This document shows, piece after piece, positions 1 to 7,315 of a DNA stretch of 64,000 nucleotides; the first letter of the stretch is position 1, and the number at the start of each line of letters is the position of its first letter. The notes beneath the pieces were generated by a model. The model had not been told where the DNA came from. It did not search any database and saw only the letters and a program-made list of their open reading frames with translations. Source of the stretch: Fodinibius salipaludis (lineage in GTDB: Bacteria; Bacteroidota; Rhodothermia; Balneolales; Balneolaceae); assembly GCF_002287075.1 (NCBI RefSeq), contig NZ_NSKE01000008.1, positions 1 to 64,000 of the forward strand. Direction: 5' to 3'. The translations under genes and the position numbers were made by a program.

Positions 1-189
1 TTATTCGGGCCGATCGACAATAGGACTCATTTGTTGCTCAGAATCGAAGTCAGGATTATCAACTTGCGCAGGCTGCTCGATGTCAGATTGCTCCTGGGCG
101 TCGAGGCCGGGGTCGGTGACCGAGGCGCAGCCGGTGAACAAGGCAATGCTGAAAATGATAGCGAGAAGTTTGTGAGAGAGAGATTTCAT
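1..189 (-). CDS. Small lipoprotein, copy A of a tandem pair
   Basis: A 62-residue protein with a typical lipoprotein signal. A basic start (MKSLSHK) is followed by a hydrophobic stretch and the lipobox FTGC, with the acylated cysteine at about residue 21. The mature part of about 40 residues is acidic and Gln/Asp/Pro-rich, with no recognised domain. It is identical to the copy at 248-436, but the DNA upstream of its start is different and shows only a weak ribosome site. The stop codon lies at the window edge, so further copies to the left cannot be excluded. Function unknown; an envelope-anchored peptide is the only supported statement. Confidence 0.65.
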   Translation of the reverse strand: MKSLSHKLLAIIFSIALFTGCASVTDPGLDAQEQSDIEQPAQVDNPDFDSEQQMSPIVDRPE

Positions 190-247
190 AATAATAGAGG
201 GAGTTTTAGAATTTTAAAAAGAGAGTACGTATTAAGGTTGAGGAGAG

Positions 248-436
248 TTATTCGGGCCGATCGACAATAGGACTCATTTGTTGCTCAGAATCGAAGTCAG
301 GATTATCAACTTGCGCAGGCTGCTCGATGTCAGATTGCTCCTGGGCGTCGAGGCCGGGGTCGGTGACCGAGGCGCAGCCGGTGAACAAGGCAATGCTGAA
401 AATGATAGCGAGAAGTTTGTGAGAGAGAGATTTCAT
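248..436 (-). CDS. Small lipoprotein, copy B of a tandem pair
   Basis: Same 62-residue product as the gene at 1-189: signal peptide, FTGC lipobox and a short acidic tail. This copy has a better ribosome site (AGGAA about 6 nt before the ATG, read on the minus strand), so it is more likely the ancestral, expressed copy. The AT-rich region to its right, shared with the divergent sigma-factor gene at 890, probably holds its promoter. No domain family is recognised. Confidence 0.7.
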   Translation of the reverse strand: MKSLSHKLLAIIFSIALFTGCASVTDPGLDAQEQSDIEQPAQVDNPDFDSEQQMSPIVDRPE

Positions 437-889
437 AACTGATTCCTGATTTTTGAGTTTAAATTAAAATTGTAACGTTTTGATTTGAGTGTATCCCCGA
501 AAAGCCATAATTGTATATTCAGGGTATACTCATAGTTGATTACAAGAGTAATCAAAGTTTGTTTTGTTACAAAAAAAGCTTTGTCTATAAGCTGTATTGT
601 ATAAAATTATTTTGTAACAAATTTCTATTATAATTTAAATTTCTATTTTCGATTATATTTATTTCAAGATTACAAGAGTAATAAACAACAATATGTTACA
701 AGAATTATTAATATTTAGATAAATAATATTTTAAATAATTTAAAATCACTTTAATTCTATTATAGAATTGTATTCTAATATTTGTTTGCCCATTCAATAG
801 TTATATATTAGAAAGCAGAATTACTACGGATGGCTTCATTTATTCATTTAGTGATGAATTAGTCAGCTAATTTAGGTTTATAGACTACG
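437..889. promoter_or_regulatory. AT-rich divergent intergenic region, no gene seen
   Basis: These 453 bases lie between the minus-strand lipoprotein and the plus-strand sigma factor. They are very AT-rich and contain no credible reading frame or RNA gene. They should hold both promoters, but I cannot fix -35/-10 boxes with confidence. The repeated TTACAA-containing motifs listed separately are the only organised signal. Confidence 0.5.
538..701. repeat. Cluster of TTACAA-type repeats (possible operator array)
   Basis: The 15-mer GATTACAAGAGTAAT occurs at 538-552 and again at 668-682. TTTGTTACAAAA at 563-574 has its exact reverse complement at 610-621 (12 bp, 35-nt spacing). A further TGTTACAAG lies at about 694-702. 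All share a TTACAA core within about 165 bp, upstream of the sigma-factor start. Base composition makes single TTACAA hits unremarkable, but the perfect 12- and 15-mers are less expected. A regulator-binding function is inference. Confidence 0.4.
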
Positions 890-1456
890 TTGAGTAACTC
901 CAGAGTTGATTATTCGGAATTAGTATATGCTCTTCAGCAGGATAGAGAAGGTGAGGCCAACGAGCTGCTGGAAGAAGTAATGCACAGACTCAAAGATTAC
1001 TTGCAGGTCGTGCTTAACGCCGATGAAAAAGATGCCGAGGAGTGTACCCAGCAAGCATTTCTTAATGTCTATGAACAGATAAAGAAAGACAATATCCGGG
1101 AGGAGAAATATATATTCAGTTACATGATTCGGGCTTGCCGGCACGAGTATTTTCGTCTTTCCAAAGAACAGCATCGATTTAATAATCCCGTTGAAGATCA
1201 TCAGGATCATTTGGTAGATCCCGCCGAGCAGTTTCAAAATCTAATGGATAAGGATCGCCAGGCTATCTTGGAGGCCTGCCTGAATGAGCTCCGGGAGAAA
1301 TCACGTACTTTTATTGAGTATTTTATTGATAAACCCGATGCAACTACCAAAGAGGCCAGTGCTCATTTTGATATTAGTGGAGCAAATGTACGGACGAAAA
1401 AATCACGTATTCTAAGCCGACTGCATCATTGCTTTAAACGCAAGTGGCGCCAGTAG
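890..1456 (+). CDS. ECF-type RNA polymerase sigma factor
   Basis: A 188-residue sigma-70-family protein of extracytoplasmic-function size. The N-terminal half (about residues 20-95) resembles region 2, with ECTQQAFLNVYEQI and a following aromatic/basic helix (YMIRACRHEYFRL) that fits promoter melting. The C-terminal part (about 125-180) looks like the region 4 helix-turn-helix (KEASAHFDISGANVRTKKSR). The start is TTG, since no ATG or GTG fits the N-terminus; the ribosome site is weak. No anti-sigma gene is adjacent; an RskA-type one lies about 30 kb away at 31808. The regulon is unknown. Confidence 0.8.
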   Translation: MSNSRVDYSELVYALQQDREGEANELLEEVMHRLKDYLQVVLNADEKDAEECTQQAFLNVYEQIKKDNIREEKYIFSYMIRACRHEYFRLSKEQHRFNNPVEDHQDHLVDPAEQFQNLMDKDRQAILEACLNELREKSRTFIEYFIDKPDATTKEASAHFDISGANVRTKKSRILSRLHHCFKRKWRQ

Positions 1457-1794
1457 GGTATCCAAAAAGTGTATTTTTGTGAGTTCCATCCATATATGTT
1501 TTGCTTCCCCTCAAATTGAGTATGGATTTCTGCAAATTTAACAGAAGGCTGGTGAAATTTTGTTGGTTATCAAATGGTTTCCATCCCCATAGACTAAAAT
1601 ATTAGCTAATCATATTGATAGTCGCCGCTTTTCATTTAAGATGGAAATCTTGTTTATTTCAAATCAGGCAAGAATTATTAATAGAAATAACGTTAAGATA
1701 ATTTGTTTCTTCAACTGACTTGATTATCTGCTTAAATTATTTAAAATATGGTTGTCTGTGAGAAAAGAATATTTCCAACTAAAATTCAATTGCT
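1457..1794. other. Intergenic gap, no gene seen
   Basis: These 338 AT-rich bases lie between the sigma factor and acs. There is no convincing ORF, RNA or terminator. A 7-bp inverted repeat (1488-1494 with 1521-1527) is too short to interpret. The promoter for acs is presumably in the right half. Confidence 0.4.
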
Positions 1795-3693
1795 ATGTGG
1801 TTAAATATTGATTCGTTTGAAGAGTACAAAGAGGTCTATAACGATAGTATCGAAAATCCTGAAAAATTTTGGGAACACGAGGCGGGAACGTTTTATTGGC
1901 GTGAGCGATGGGATAAAACGCATAGCGGCAGTTTTGAGGATGGAAATGTAAAGTGGTTCGAAGGTGGCAAGCTGAATATTACCGAAAATTGCCTGGATCG
2001 CCATCTGAATACCATCGGTAATAAAACAGCATTTATCTTTGAGCCGAATCACCCTGATTCTTTTCGACGGACGATTACGTATCGACAGCTGCATGAGGAT
2101 GTCTGCCGTTTTGCCAATGTGCTCGAAAACAAAGGAATTGAAAAGGGCGACCGCGTGGCCATATATATGGCAATGACGCCGGAGCTAATGATCGCAGCAC
2201 TGGCCTGTGCTCGTATTGGGGCGGTACACTCTATTGTATTTGCCGGCTTTTCTGCCCAGTCGCTGGCCGAACGTATCCAGGATTGTGATGCTAAAATGCT
2301 TATTACTAATGACGGACTTCGTCGTGGGGAAAAACATGTGCCCCTTAAAGATATTTCTGATGAAGCACTTGAAGAATGTCCTACAGTTGAAAAAATGATC
2401 GTGTGCCAGCGAACCAATCGCGATATCAATTGGGTTGAAGGACGTGATGAATGGTGGCACCTGTTGATTCGAAATGCATCCAAAGAGCATGAAGCCGTAG
2501 AGATGGATGCAGAAGATCCGCTTTTTATTCTCTACACTTCGGGATCAACTGGCAAACCGAAAGGGCAGGTGCATACCTGCGGGGGGTATATGGTGTACAC
2601 AAGTTATACCTTTCGTAATGTGTTCCAGGTTGAGGAAGATTCCGTTTATTGGTGTACAGCTGATGCGGGATGGATTACAGGGCACTCCTACATTTTATAC
2701 GGTCCGCTGCTGAATGGTGCAACCGGTATCATTTTCGAGGGTACGCCGACCTATCCTGATCCCGGTCGTCTGTGGGAGGTGTGTGAAAAATATAATGTAA
2801 CACACTTCTATACGTCGCCTACAGCTATCCGCGCGCTGATGAAGGAGGATATTGAGTATGTAAACAAGTACGATTTAAGCTCGCTCGAAGTGCTTGGGTC
2901 GGTGGGGGAACCTATTAACGAAGAGGCTTGGCACTGGTATCACGATAAGATTGGGAATGGGAAATGTCCGATTGTAGATACCTGGTGGCAAACGGAAACG
3001 GGTGGTATTATGATTTCACCGCTTGCCGGCGTAACCCCGACGAAGCCCGGATTTGCTACACTGCCATTGCCCGGAGTTGAACCGGCGTTGATGGACGCCG
3101 ATGGAAAGGAAATTAGGGAGAATGGCGTACAAGGTAATTTAGTGATTAAGCAATCGTGGCCGGGGATGACACGTGGAATATGGGGAAACCAGGAGCGCTA
3201 TATGGAAACCTATTTTGAGGATTATCCCGGATATTATTTTACGGGTGATGGTTGTCGCCGTGATGAGGACGGCTATTACCGCATTACCGGTCGTGTTGAT
3301 GACGTGCTTAATGTTTCTGGTCACCGGCTGGGAACGGCCGAAATAGAGAATGCCATTGACGAACATCCCAAAGTGGTAGAAGCCGCTATTGTAGGATATC
3401 CGCATGAAGTTAAAGGGGAAGGTATTTTTGCCTTCATGACATGTGACGATGGTGTTTCGGAACCGGAAACGTTTAAAAAGGAAGTCGATGATTTGGTTTC
3501 CAAAATAATTAGTCCGATTGCCAAACCGGATAAAATTCAGATTGTTGATGGATTGCCGAAGACGCGATCCGGAAAAATTATGCGTCGTATTTTGCGGAAA
3601 ATTGCGGCCGGAGAAACAGATGATATTGGCGATACCTCAACGTTGCTCGATCCCAGCGTAGTAGAAGAAATTATAGGAGGAACTGCTTACTGA
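1795..3693 (+). CDS. acs: Acetyl-CoA synthetase (AMP-forming)
   Basis: This enzyme activates acetate to acetyl-CoA through acetyl-AMP in the cytoplasm. The 632 residues match the normal Acs length. Adenylate-forming motifs are in order: the P-loop YTSGSTGKPKG at 247-257, DTWWQTETGG at 395-404 (the Trp pocket typical of acetate specificity), YYFTGDG at 480-486, and the C-terminal PKTRSGKIMRR around the catalytic, usually acetylation-controlled lysine (about 594). It stands as a single transcription unit ending in a strong terminator at 3722. The ATG start gives the usual short N-terminal extension. Confidence 0.95.
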   Translation: MWLNIDSFEEYKEVYNDSIENPEKFWEHEAGTFYWRERWDKTHSGSFEDGNVKWFEGGKLNITENCLDRHLNTIGNKTAFIFEPNHPDSFRRTITYRQLHEDVCRFANVLENKGIEKGDRVAIYMAMTPELMIAALACARIGAVHSIVFAGFSAQSLAERIQDCDAKMLITNDGLRRGEKHVPLKDISDEALEECPTVEKMIVCQRTNRDINWVEGRDEWWHLLIRNASKEHEAVEMDAEDPLFILYTSGSTGKPKGQVHTCGGYMVYTSYTFRNVFQVEEDSVYWCTADAGWITGHSYILYGPLLNGATGIIFEGTPTYPDPGRLWEVCEKYNVTHFYTSPTAIRALMKEDIEYVNKYDLSSLEVLGSVGEPINEEAWHWYHDKIGNGKCPIVDTWWQTETGGIMISPLAGVTPTKPGFATLPLPGVEPALMDADGKEIRENGVQGNLVIKQSWPGMTRGIWGNQERYMETYFEDYPGYYFTGDGCRRDEDGYYRITGRVDDVLNVSGHRLGTAEIENAIDEHPKVVEAAIVGYPHEVKGEGIFAFMTCDDGVSEPETFKKEVDDLVSKIISPIAKPDKIQIVDGLPKTRSGKIMRRILRKIAAGETDDIGDTSTLLDPSVVEEIIGGTAY

Positions 3694-3721
3694 TCCTCAA
3701 TATCATTCAGAAATATTACAG

Positions 3722-3752
3722 GGGCACACCATTAGGTTGGTGTGTCCTTTTT
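3722..3752 (+). terminator. Rho-independent terminator of acs
   Basis: A 9-bp stem GGGCACACC (3722-3730) / GGTGTGTCC (3739-3747), with one G-U pair and an 8-nt loop, is followed by a T-run. The T-run overlaps the stop codon of the convergent gene at 3751. Confidence 0.85.
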
Positions 3753-4119
3753 ATATAGTGAGGACAAACCCAATAATGAAGAGTAAAATACTTGCAACCA
3801 AAAGGATAAGGCGAAATCGGGTGCGCATCATAACAGGGTGAAAAAATAAGCCGTATGTAAGTGGTTGATCAGCCAACCAATCATAGTAGTGGTGCCGATG
3901 TGCTTCGCCCAGCGCCATGGTTACATGTCCGTGAAGAATGGTAATCATAAAGGGGATGGAAAAAAGGCAACATCCTGTGTAAATGATGAATTGCTCAATG
4001 CCGGATAAGTTGGCAAGGTACCAGTAGGGCCAGGCAAAAAGAATAAAAAATGGTACGCTTAGCATCCAGTTAATGATGCTGATGCGCTTAAAATTCTTGG
4101 GACTGAGTTCCTGGTTCAT
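3751..4119 (-). CDS. Small membrane protein, three predicted TM helices
   Basis: A 122-residue unrecognised protein. Three hydrophobic stretches are visible (about residues 17-35, 42-64 and 100-121). Between the second and third lies a His-rich segment containing HGHVTMALGEAHRHHYYDWL, which could bind metal or haem. It is the second gene of a two-gene unit and overlaps the upstream membrane gene (4088-4507) by 32 nt, so the two are probably co-translated and may form a complex. No family is assigned. Confidence 0.7.
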   Translation of the reverse strand: MNQELSPKNFKRISIINWMLSVPFFILFAWPYWYLANLSGIEQFIIYTGCCLFSIPFMITILHGHVTMALGEAHRHHYYDWLADQPLTYGLFFHPVMMRTRFRLILLVASILLFIIGFVLTI

Positions 4120-4507
4120 AGTGTTTGTTTGTCAGTTCATCAGCTTTGATTGCTTCGGCAGTGTTCCTTTTCCAGATATGAATATACCAGTAAATGGGTA
4201 TTGCAAATCCATAAAGAAGAAACACGACAACGATCCACAAAATTCGTTTTTCAGTGTCTAAAAAAGAGTTTTGAATAAGGTGGACGATGTAAAAAACGAA
4301 TAATCCCAGGGTAAGAAGAATAATGACGAATAAGTAGGGAAGGATATAGCTTAGATAGGAAAACAACATCATGGGTATTTGCGGCTCCTGCGAAAAGAAC
4401 ATCGAGAAAAAGTTGAAAATGATAAATCCCAGAATGCTGATTGTAAATAACAGGGGAAGGAACGTTATAATCCCAAGAACAATTTTTGCAGATTTGTTTA
4501 AATGCAT
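4088..4507 (-). CDS. Small membrane protein, PLDc_N-like C-terminus
   Basis: A 139-residue protein with three TM helices (about 10-33, 46-77 and 88-110). The last part, ILWIVVVFLLYGFAIPIYWY, resembles the short two-helix PLDc_N segment found at the start of cardiolipin-synthase-type proteins, but no phospholipase domain follows. Its 3' end overlaps the gene at 3751-4119 by 32 nt. It lies 14 nt downstream of the ald stop, so it may be part of the same transcript. Function unknown. Confidence 0.65.
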   Translation of the reverse strand: MHLNKSAKIVLGIITFLPLLFTISILGFIIFNFFSMFFSQEPQIPMMLFSYLSYILPYLFVIILLTLGLFVFYIVHLIQNSFLDTEKRILWIVVVFLLYGFAIPIYWYIHIWKRNTAEAIKADELTNKHYEPGTQSQEF

Positions 4508-4521
4508 GGGAAAATTAAAGG

Positions 4522-5736
4522 TTAAATTTGGCTGGCAATAAGCATCTCAATTTCACGGTAGGGCATATCGAAAATTTTAGAAAGTGATTTTTTGGTGAGA
4601 TGTTTTTTATAAACGTAAGTACCGTTGCGCAGTGCTGTATTTGTCCACAGGCATTCTCGAATTCCTCCCGCATCACCAATAGCCAAAAGGTAGGGGACGA
4701 TTACATTATTAAGGGCATAGGTAGCAGTGCGGGCAACATTCGATGGAATATTGGGAACGCAATAGTGAATCACATCATGCGCCATAAATGTAGGCGTTGA
4801 ATGAGTGGTAGCGCTGCTGGTGGCAATACAACCGCCTTGGTCAATTACAGTATCCACGATAACGCTGCCAGGTTTCATGGAAGCTACCATAGGCTCGGTG
4901 ACAAGACAGGGCGCACGTTCGCCTTCAAACACGGCGGCACCGATTACTACATCGGCATATTGCAATGCTGATGACAGGTATTGGTAATTCGCGGTGGCTG
5001 TAATGATGCGTCGGTCAAGGGCATTTTCGAGATGACGGAGCCGCGCCAGATCGTTATCCATTACAAATACCTGTGCACCGTATCCCAAAGCTGTTCGCGC
5101 TGCATATTCAGCCGTAATGCCGGCACCTAAGATCACAACCGTGGCAGGTGGAATGCCCGAAATACCACCCAGCATAATACCTTGTCCCCCTTCGGTTTTT
5201 TCCAGGTAGTGCGCCCCAATTTGTACCGACATCGAACCGGTTATTTCGTGCATCATCCGAACAATGGGGAACTCTTTATCGTCTCCTTTGATAAACTCAA
5301 AACCAATGGCTGTAATGTTCTTATTGATCAAAAGATCAAGAAATTCTTCGGTAGTGTTGCCCAGGTGTAGAGCAGAAAGGAGCGTTTGGTCTTGCTCCAG
5401 AAGCTCGAGTTCAGATTCTGACGGTGGGGCCACCTTTACAATCATATCAGACTTTTTATACACCTCGTCGATACTAAAAGCAATCTCAGCGCCGGCGTCG
5501 GCAAATTCCTGATCAGTGAAGTTAGCTTCGGCACCGGCATCCTGCTCAATAAAAACTTCATGCCCGTTGGCTATCAATACCGAAGCACCACCCGGGGTTA
5601 AACAAATTCGGCGCTCATCATTGGAGACTTCCTTTGGTACCCCTATCTTTAGGGAGATATTGGATTCCGATTTCATCAGGCGCTTTTCCAGCGTCTGAAT
5701 TCCAATTTGTTCTGTTTCCAGGGGATTAATATCCAT
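4522..5736 (-). CDS. ald: Alanine dehydrogenase
   Basis: Catalyses NAD-dependent interconversion of L-alanine with pyruvate and ammonia. The 404 residues include an N-terminal extension of about 28 residues before the conserved start (KIGVPKE at about 30-36); a typical length is about 370. Visible family signs are RRICLTPGG (substrate-binding Arg about 42), KVAPP (Lys about 101), SALHLG (catalytic His about 124) and the Rossmann turn VILGAGITAEYAART at about 201-215. An internal ATG at residue 21 would give a length nearer the family norm, so the start is uncertain. It is the first gene of a minus-strand unit with two membrane proteins. Confidence 0.9.
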   Translation of the reverse strand: MDINPLETEQIGIQTLEKRLMKSESNISLKIGVPKEVSNDERRICLTPGGASVLIANGHEVFIEQDAGAEANFTDQEFADAGAEIAFSIDEVYKKSDMIVKVAPPSESELELLEQDQTLLSALHLGNTTEEFLDLLINKNITAIGFEFIKGDDKEFPIVRMMHEITGSMSVQIGAHYLEKTEGGQGIMLGGISGIPPATVVILGAGITAEYAARTALGYGAQVFVMDNDLARLRHLENALDRRIITATANYQYLSSALQYADVVIGAAVFEGERAPCLVTEPMVASMKPGSVIVDTVIDQGGCIATSSATTHSTPTFMAHDVIHYCVPNIPSNVARTATYALNNVIVPYLLAIGDAGGIRECLWTNTALRNGTYVYKKHLTKKSLSKIFDMPYREIEMLIASQI

Positions 5737-5850
5737 ATGAAGTTGTATTGGGAATAAGTATTAACGGTTAATTTAATCTACCTGTTGACGCTAAGCAAAA
5801 AGACAATTAAAGCTTAAATATTTTATTTAGACCCGCAGGGTTTTGCTAAA

Positions 5851-5930
5851 AATTAGGAATTACGAATTAGGATTTAAGACTGAACAGTTACAATTCCTAA
5901 TTATTAATTCTACATTCTTAATTCATATCA
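5851..5930. repeat. AATTAGGAATT-type AT-rich intergenic inverted repeat
   Basis: AATTAGGAATT (5851-5861) has a perfect inverted partner AATTCCTAATT (5892-5902). Degenerate related words (ACGAATTAGGATTTAAG, TTAATTC) lie around it. Similar low-complexity words recur between genes in Bacteroidota-type genomes from general knowledge. It sits just upstream of rsmA and could form a cruciform. Confidence 0.55.
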
Positions 5931-5935
5931 TATAG

Positions 5936-6712
5936 ATGAGTATACGACCAAAGAAGAGTTTAGGACAGCATTTTTTAACGGATGAAAATATTATTACTAA
6001 AATTGCCGATGCTATTCCTGCCAAAGAGGGAGAACGTGTTATCGAAATTGGTCCTGGTACGGGAGCGTTGACAGGTGCACTGCTGAATCGTTTTGAGGAT
6101 GTCGTTGCTGTTGAATTAGATCAGCGGGCGATAGAAGTGTTGGAGCATAAATTTGATGACTTGGAAATCCATCACGAAAATGTGTTAGATGTTGATTGGG
6201 AAGCGCTATCTATCGGAAAAGAGAAAACACATGTGGTTGGAAACCTTCCCTATTATATTACCAGCCAGATCTTGTTTTCTCTTCTTGAGGATCGTCACCT
6301 GGTGGCTGATGCGCTATTGATGATGCAAAAAGAGGTGGCTGAGCGATTAGTGTCTGACATTCGGACGAAGGATTACGGAATATTAAGTGTACAAACGCAG
6401 TTGATGTGTACACCCGAAATTCTGTTCCCGGTATCCCGACATTGTTTTAGTCCGCAGCCCAATGTGGAAAGTGCTATTGTAAAGTTGACCTTCGATAAAG
6501 GAGCACTAAACTGTTCAGATCAAAATCTAAAGACGGTGGTTCGAACTGCCTTTAACCAGCGCCGAAAAAAGTTAAGCAATTCTCTGAAGCCAGTAGTCAG
6601 TAAAGATAACCAGCCCAAAGGATTCGATTTTGACAAACGGGCAGAGGCATGGGAACCTTCAGAATATGAAAAGTTGACAGCACAACTTGTAGAAGATGGC
6701 ATTTTGACCTGA
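5936..6712 (+). CDS. rsmA: 16S rRNA dimethyladenosine transferase RsmA (KsgA)
   Basis: Dimethylates the two adjacent adenines near the 3' end of 16S rRNA late in 30S assembly, using SAM. The 258 residues match the family length. Visible motifs are KKSLGQHFLTDENI at the N-terminus, the SAM loop VIEIGPGTGALT (about 35-46), VVAVELD for the ribose-binding acid, and the catalytic NLPYYI at 103-108. The C-terminal helical domain with NQRRKKLSNSL is also present. It stands alone, with the groESL unit 254 bp downstream. Confidence 0.95.
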   Translation: MSIRPKKSLGQHFLTDENIITKIADAIPAKEGERVIEIGPGTGALTGALLNRFEDVVAVELDQRAIEVLEHKFDDLEIHHENVLDVDWEALSIGKEKTHVVGNLPYYITSQILFSLLEDRHLVADALLMMQKEVAERLVSDIRTKDYGILSVQTQLMCTPEILFPVSRHCFSPQPNVESAIVKLTFDKGALNCSDQNLKTVVRTAFNQRRKKLSNSLKPVVSKDNQPKGFDFDKRAEAWEPSEYEKLTAQLVEDGILT

Positions 6713-6753
6713 AATTTCGACCTCCCTTTTTTAGTGTTTGACCTGTCGAAATT
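6713..6753. promoter_or_regulatory. Perfect 9-bp inverted repeat ahead of groES
   Basis: AATTTCGAC (6713-6721) pairs with GTCGAAATT (6745-6753) across a 23-nt loop, starting right after the rsmA stop. It is not the CIRCE element (TTAGCACTC-N9-GAGTGCTAA). It could be part of rsmA termination or an operator upstream of the groESL promoter. Confidence 0.35.
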
Positions 6754-6785
6754 AAAACAATTGCTATTTGGCGATTTTAAGACTT

Positions 6786-6815
6786 TTGACGCCGGTTGAG
6801 CGATAAAAATATATT
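6786..6815 (+). promoter_or_regulatory. Candidate sigma-70-like promoter for groESL
   Basis: TTGACG at 6786-6791 and TATATT at 6810-6815 are separated by 18 bp and lie about 150 bp before groES. The boxes fit the classic consensus well. It is not known whether this lineage uses that consensus, so the call is tentative. Confidence 0.35.
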
Positions 6816-6966
6816 TCTCTTAAAGTTTGGTATGGTACTTGCTCACCTATAACCCTGTTGAAATTGATGTGATTTCAAACAGAGATTTTTAAAAGTATTA
6901 ACAGCAATATTGCTGGATTCAAGAATTTTAAATTTCAACTAATAACTAAAATTAGGAGTCATACTT

Positions 6967-7260
6967 ATGGCTAAATCTAAAATTAAACCGTTAAGCGATC
7001 GTGTTCTGGTTCAGCCAGCACCTGCGGAAGAGAAGACTGAATCCGGAATTATTATTCCCGATTCTGCAAAAGAAAAACCTCAGGAAGGAACTGTAGTTGC
7101 TGCAGGTCCTGGTAAGGTTGAAAACGGAACCAAGATTGATATGTCGGTAGCGGAAGGCGACAAAGTGCTTTATGGAAAGTATTCTGGCACTGAAGTTACG
7201 CTGGATGGTGAAGAGTATCTGATTATGAGAGAATCCGACATTCTTGGAATCGTTGACTAA
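6967..7260 (+). CDS. groES: Co-chaperonin GroES
   Basis: The 97-residue lid of the GroEL chaperonin. It shows the family start [18 protein letters not shown], the mobile loop (about 20-35: [20 protein letters not shown]), and the closing [11 protein letters not shown] and [12 protein letters not shown]. The ATG is preceded by AGGAG (AATTAGGAGTCAT). It is co-transcribed with groEL 55 nt downstream. Confidence 0.97.
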   Translation: MAKSKIKPLSDRVLVQPAPAEEKTESGIIIPDSAKEKPQEGTVVAAGPGKVENGTKIDMSVAEGDKVLYGKYSGTEVTLDGEEYLIMRESDILGIVD

Positions 7261-7315
7261 CGCAATTCTTTCAACATTTTTTAAACAAAAACTCAAAAAA
7301 ATTAAATAGGCAATT

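Larger units (their letters stand above)
1..438. repeat. Perfect 191-bp tandem duplication containing the lipoprotein gene
   Basis: Positions 1-191 and 248-438 are identical base for base and are separated by a 56-bp unrelated spacer (192-247). The repeat covers the whole coding sequence and stops just past the start codon, so each copy has its own upstream region. Full identity, including third codon positions, points to a recent duplication or ongoing gene conversion. An assembly artefact is also possible because the repeat touches the window edge. Confidence 0.9.

Noticed and set aside
538-682. CRISPR-like direct repeats
   Set aside because: Only two 15-bp copies are present, with unequal AT-rich surroundings and no cas genes in the window.
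1488-1527. 7-bp inverted repeat downstream of the sigma gene
   Set aside because: Too short, AT-rich and without a T-run, so chance is the simplest explanation.
6713-6966. CIRCE/HrcA element upstream of groES
   Set aside because: No TTAGCACTC-N9-GAGTGCTAA or near match is present; the dyad found has a different sequence and spacing.
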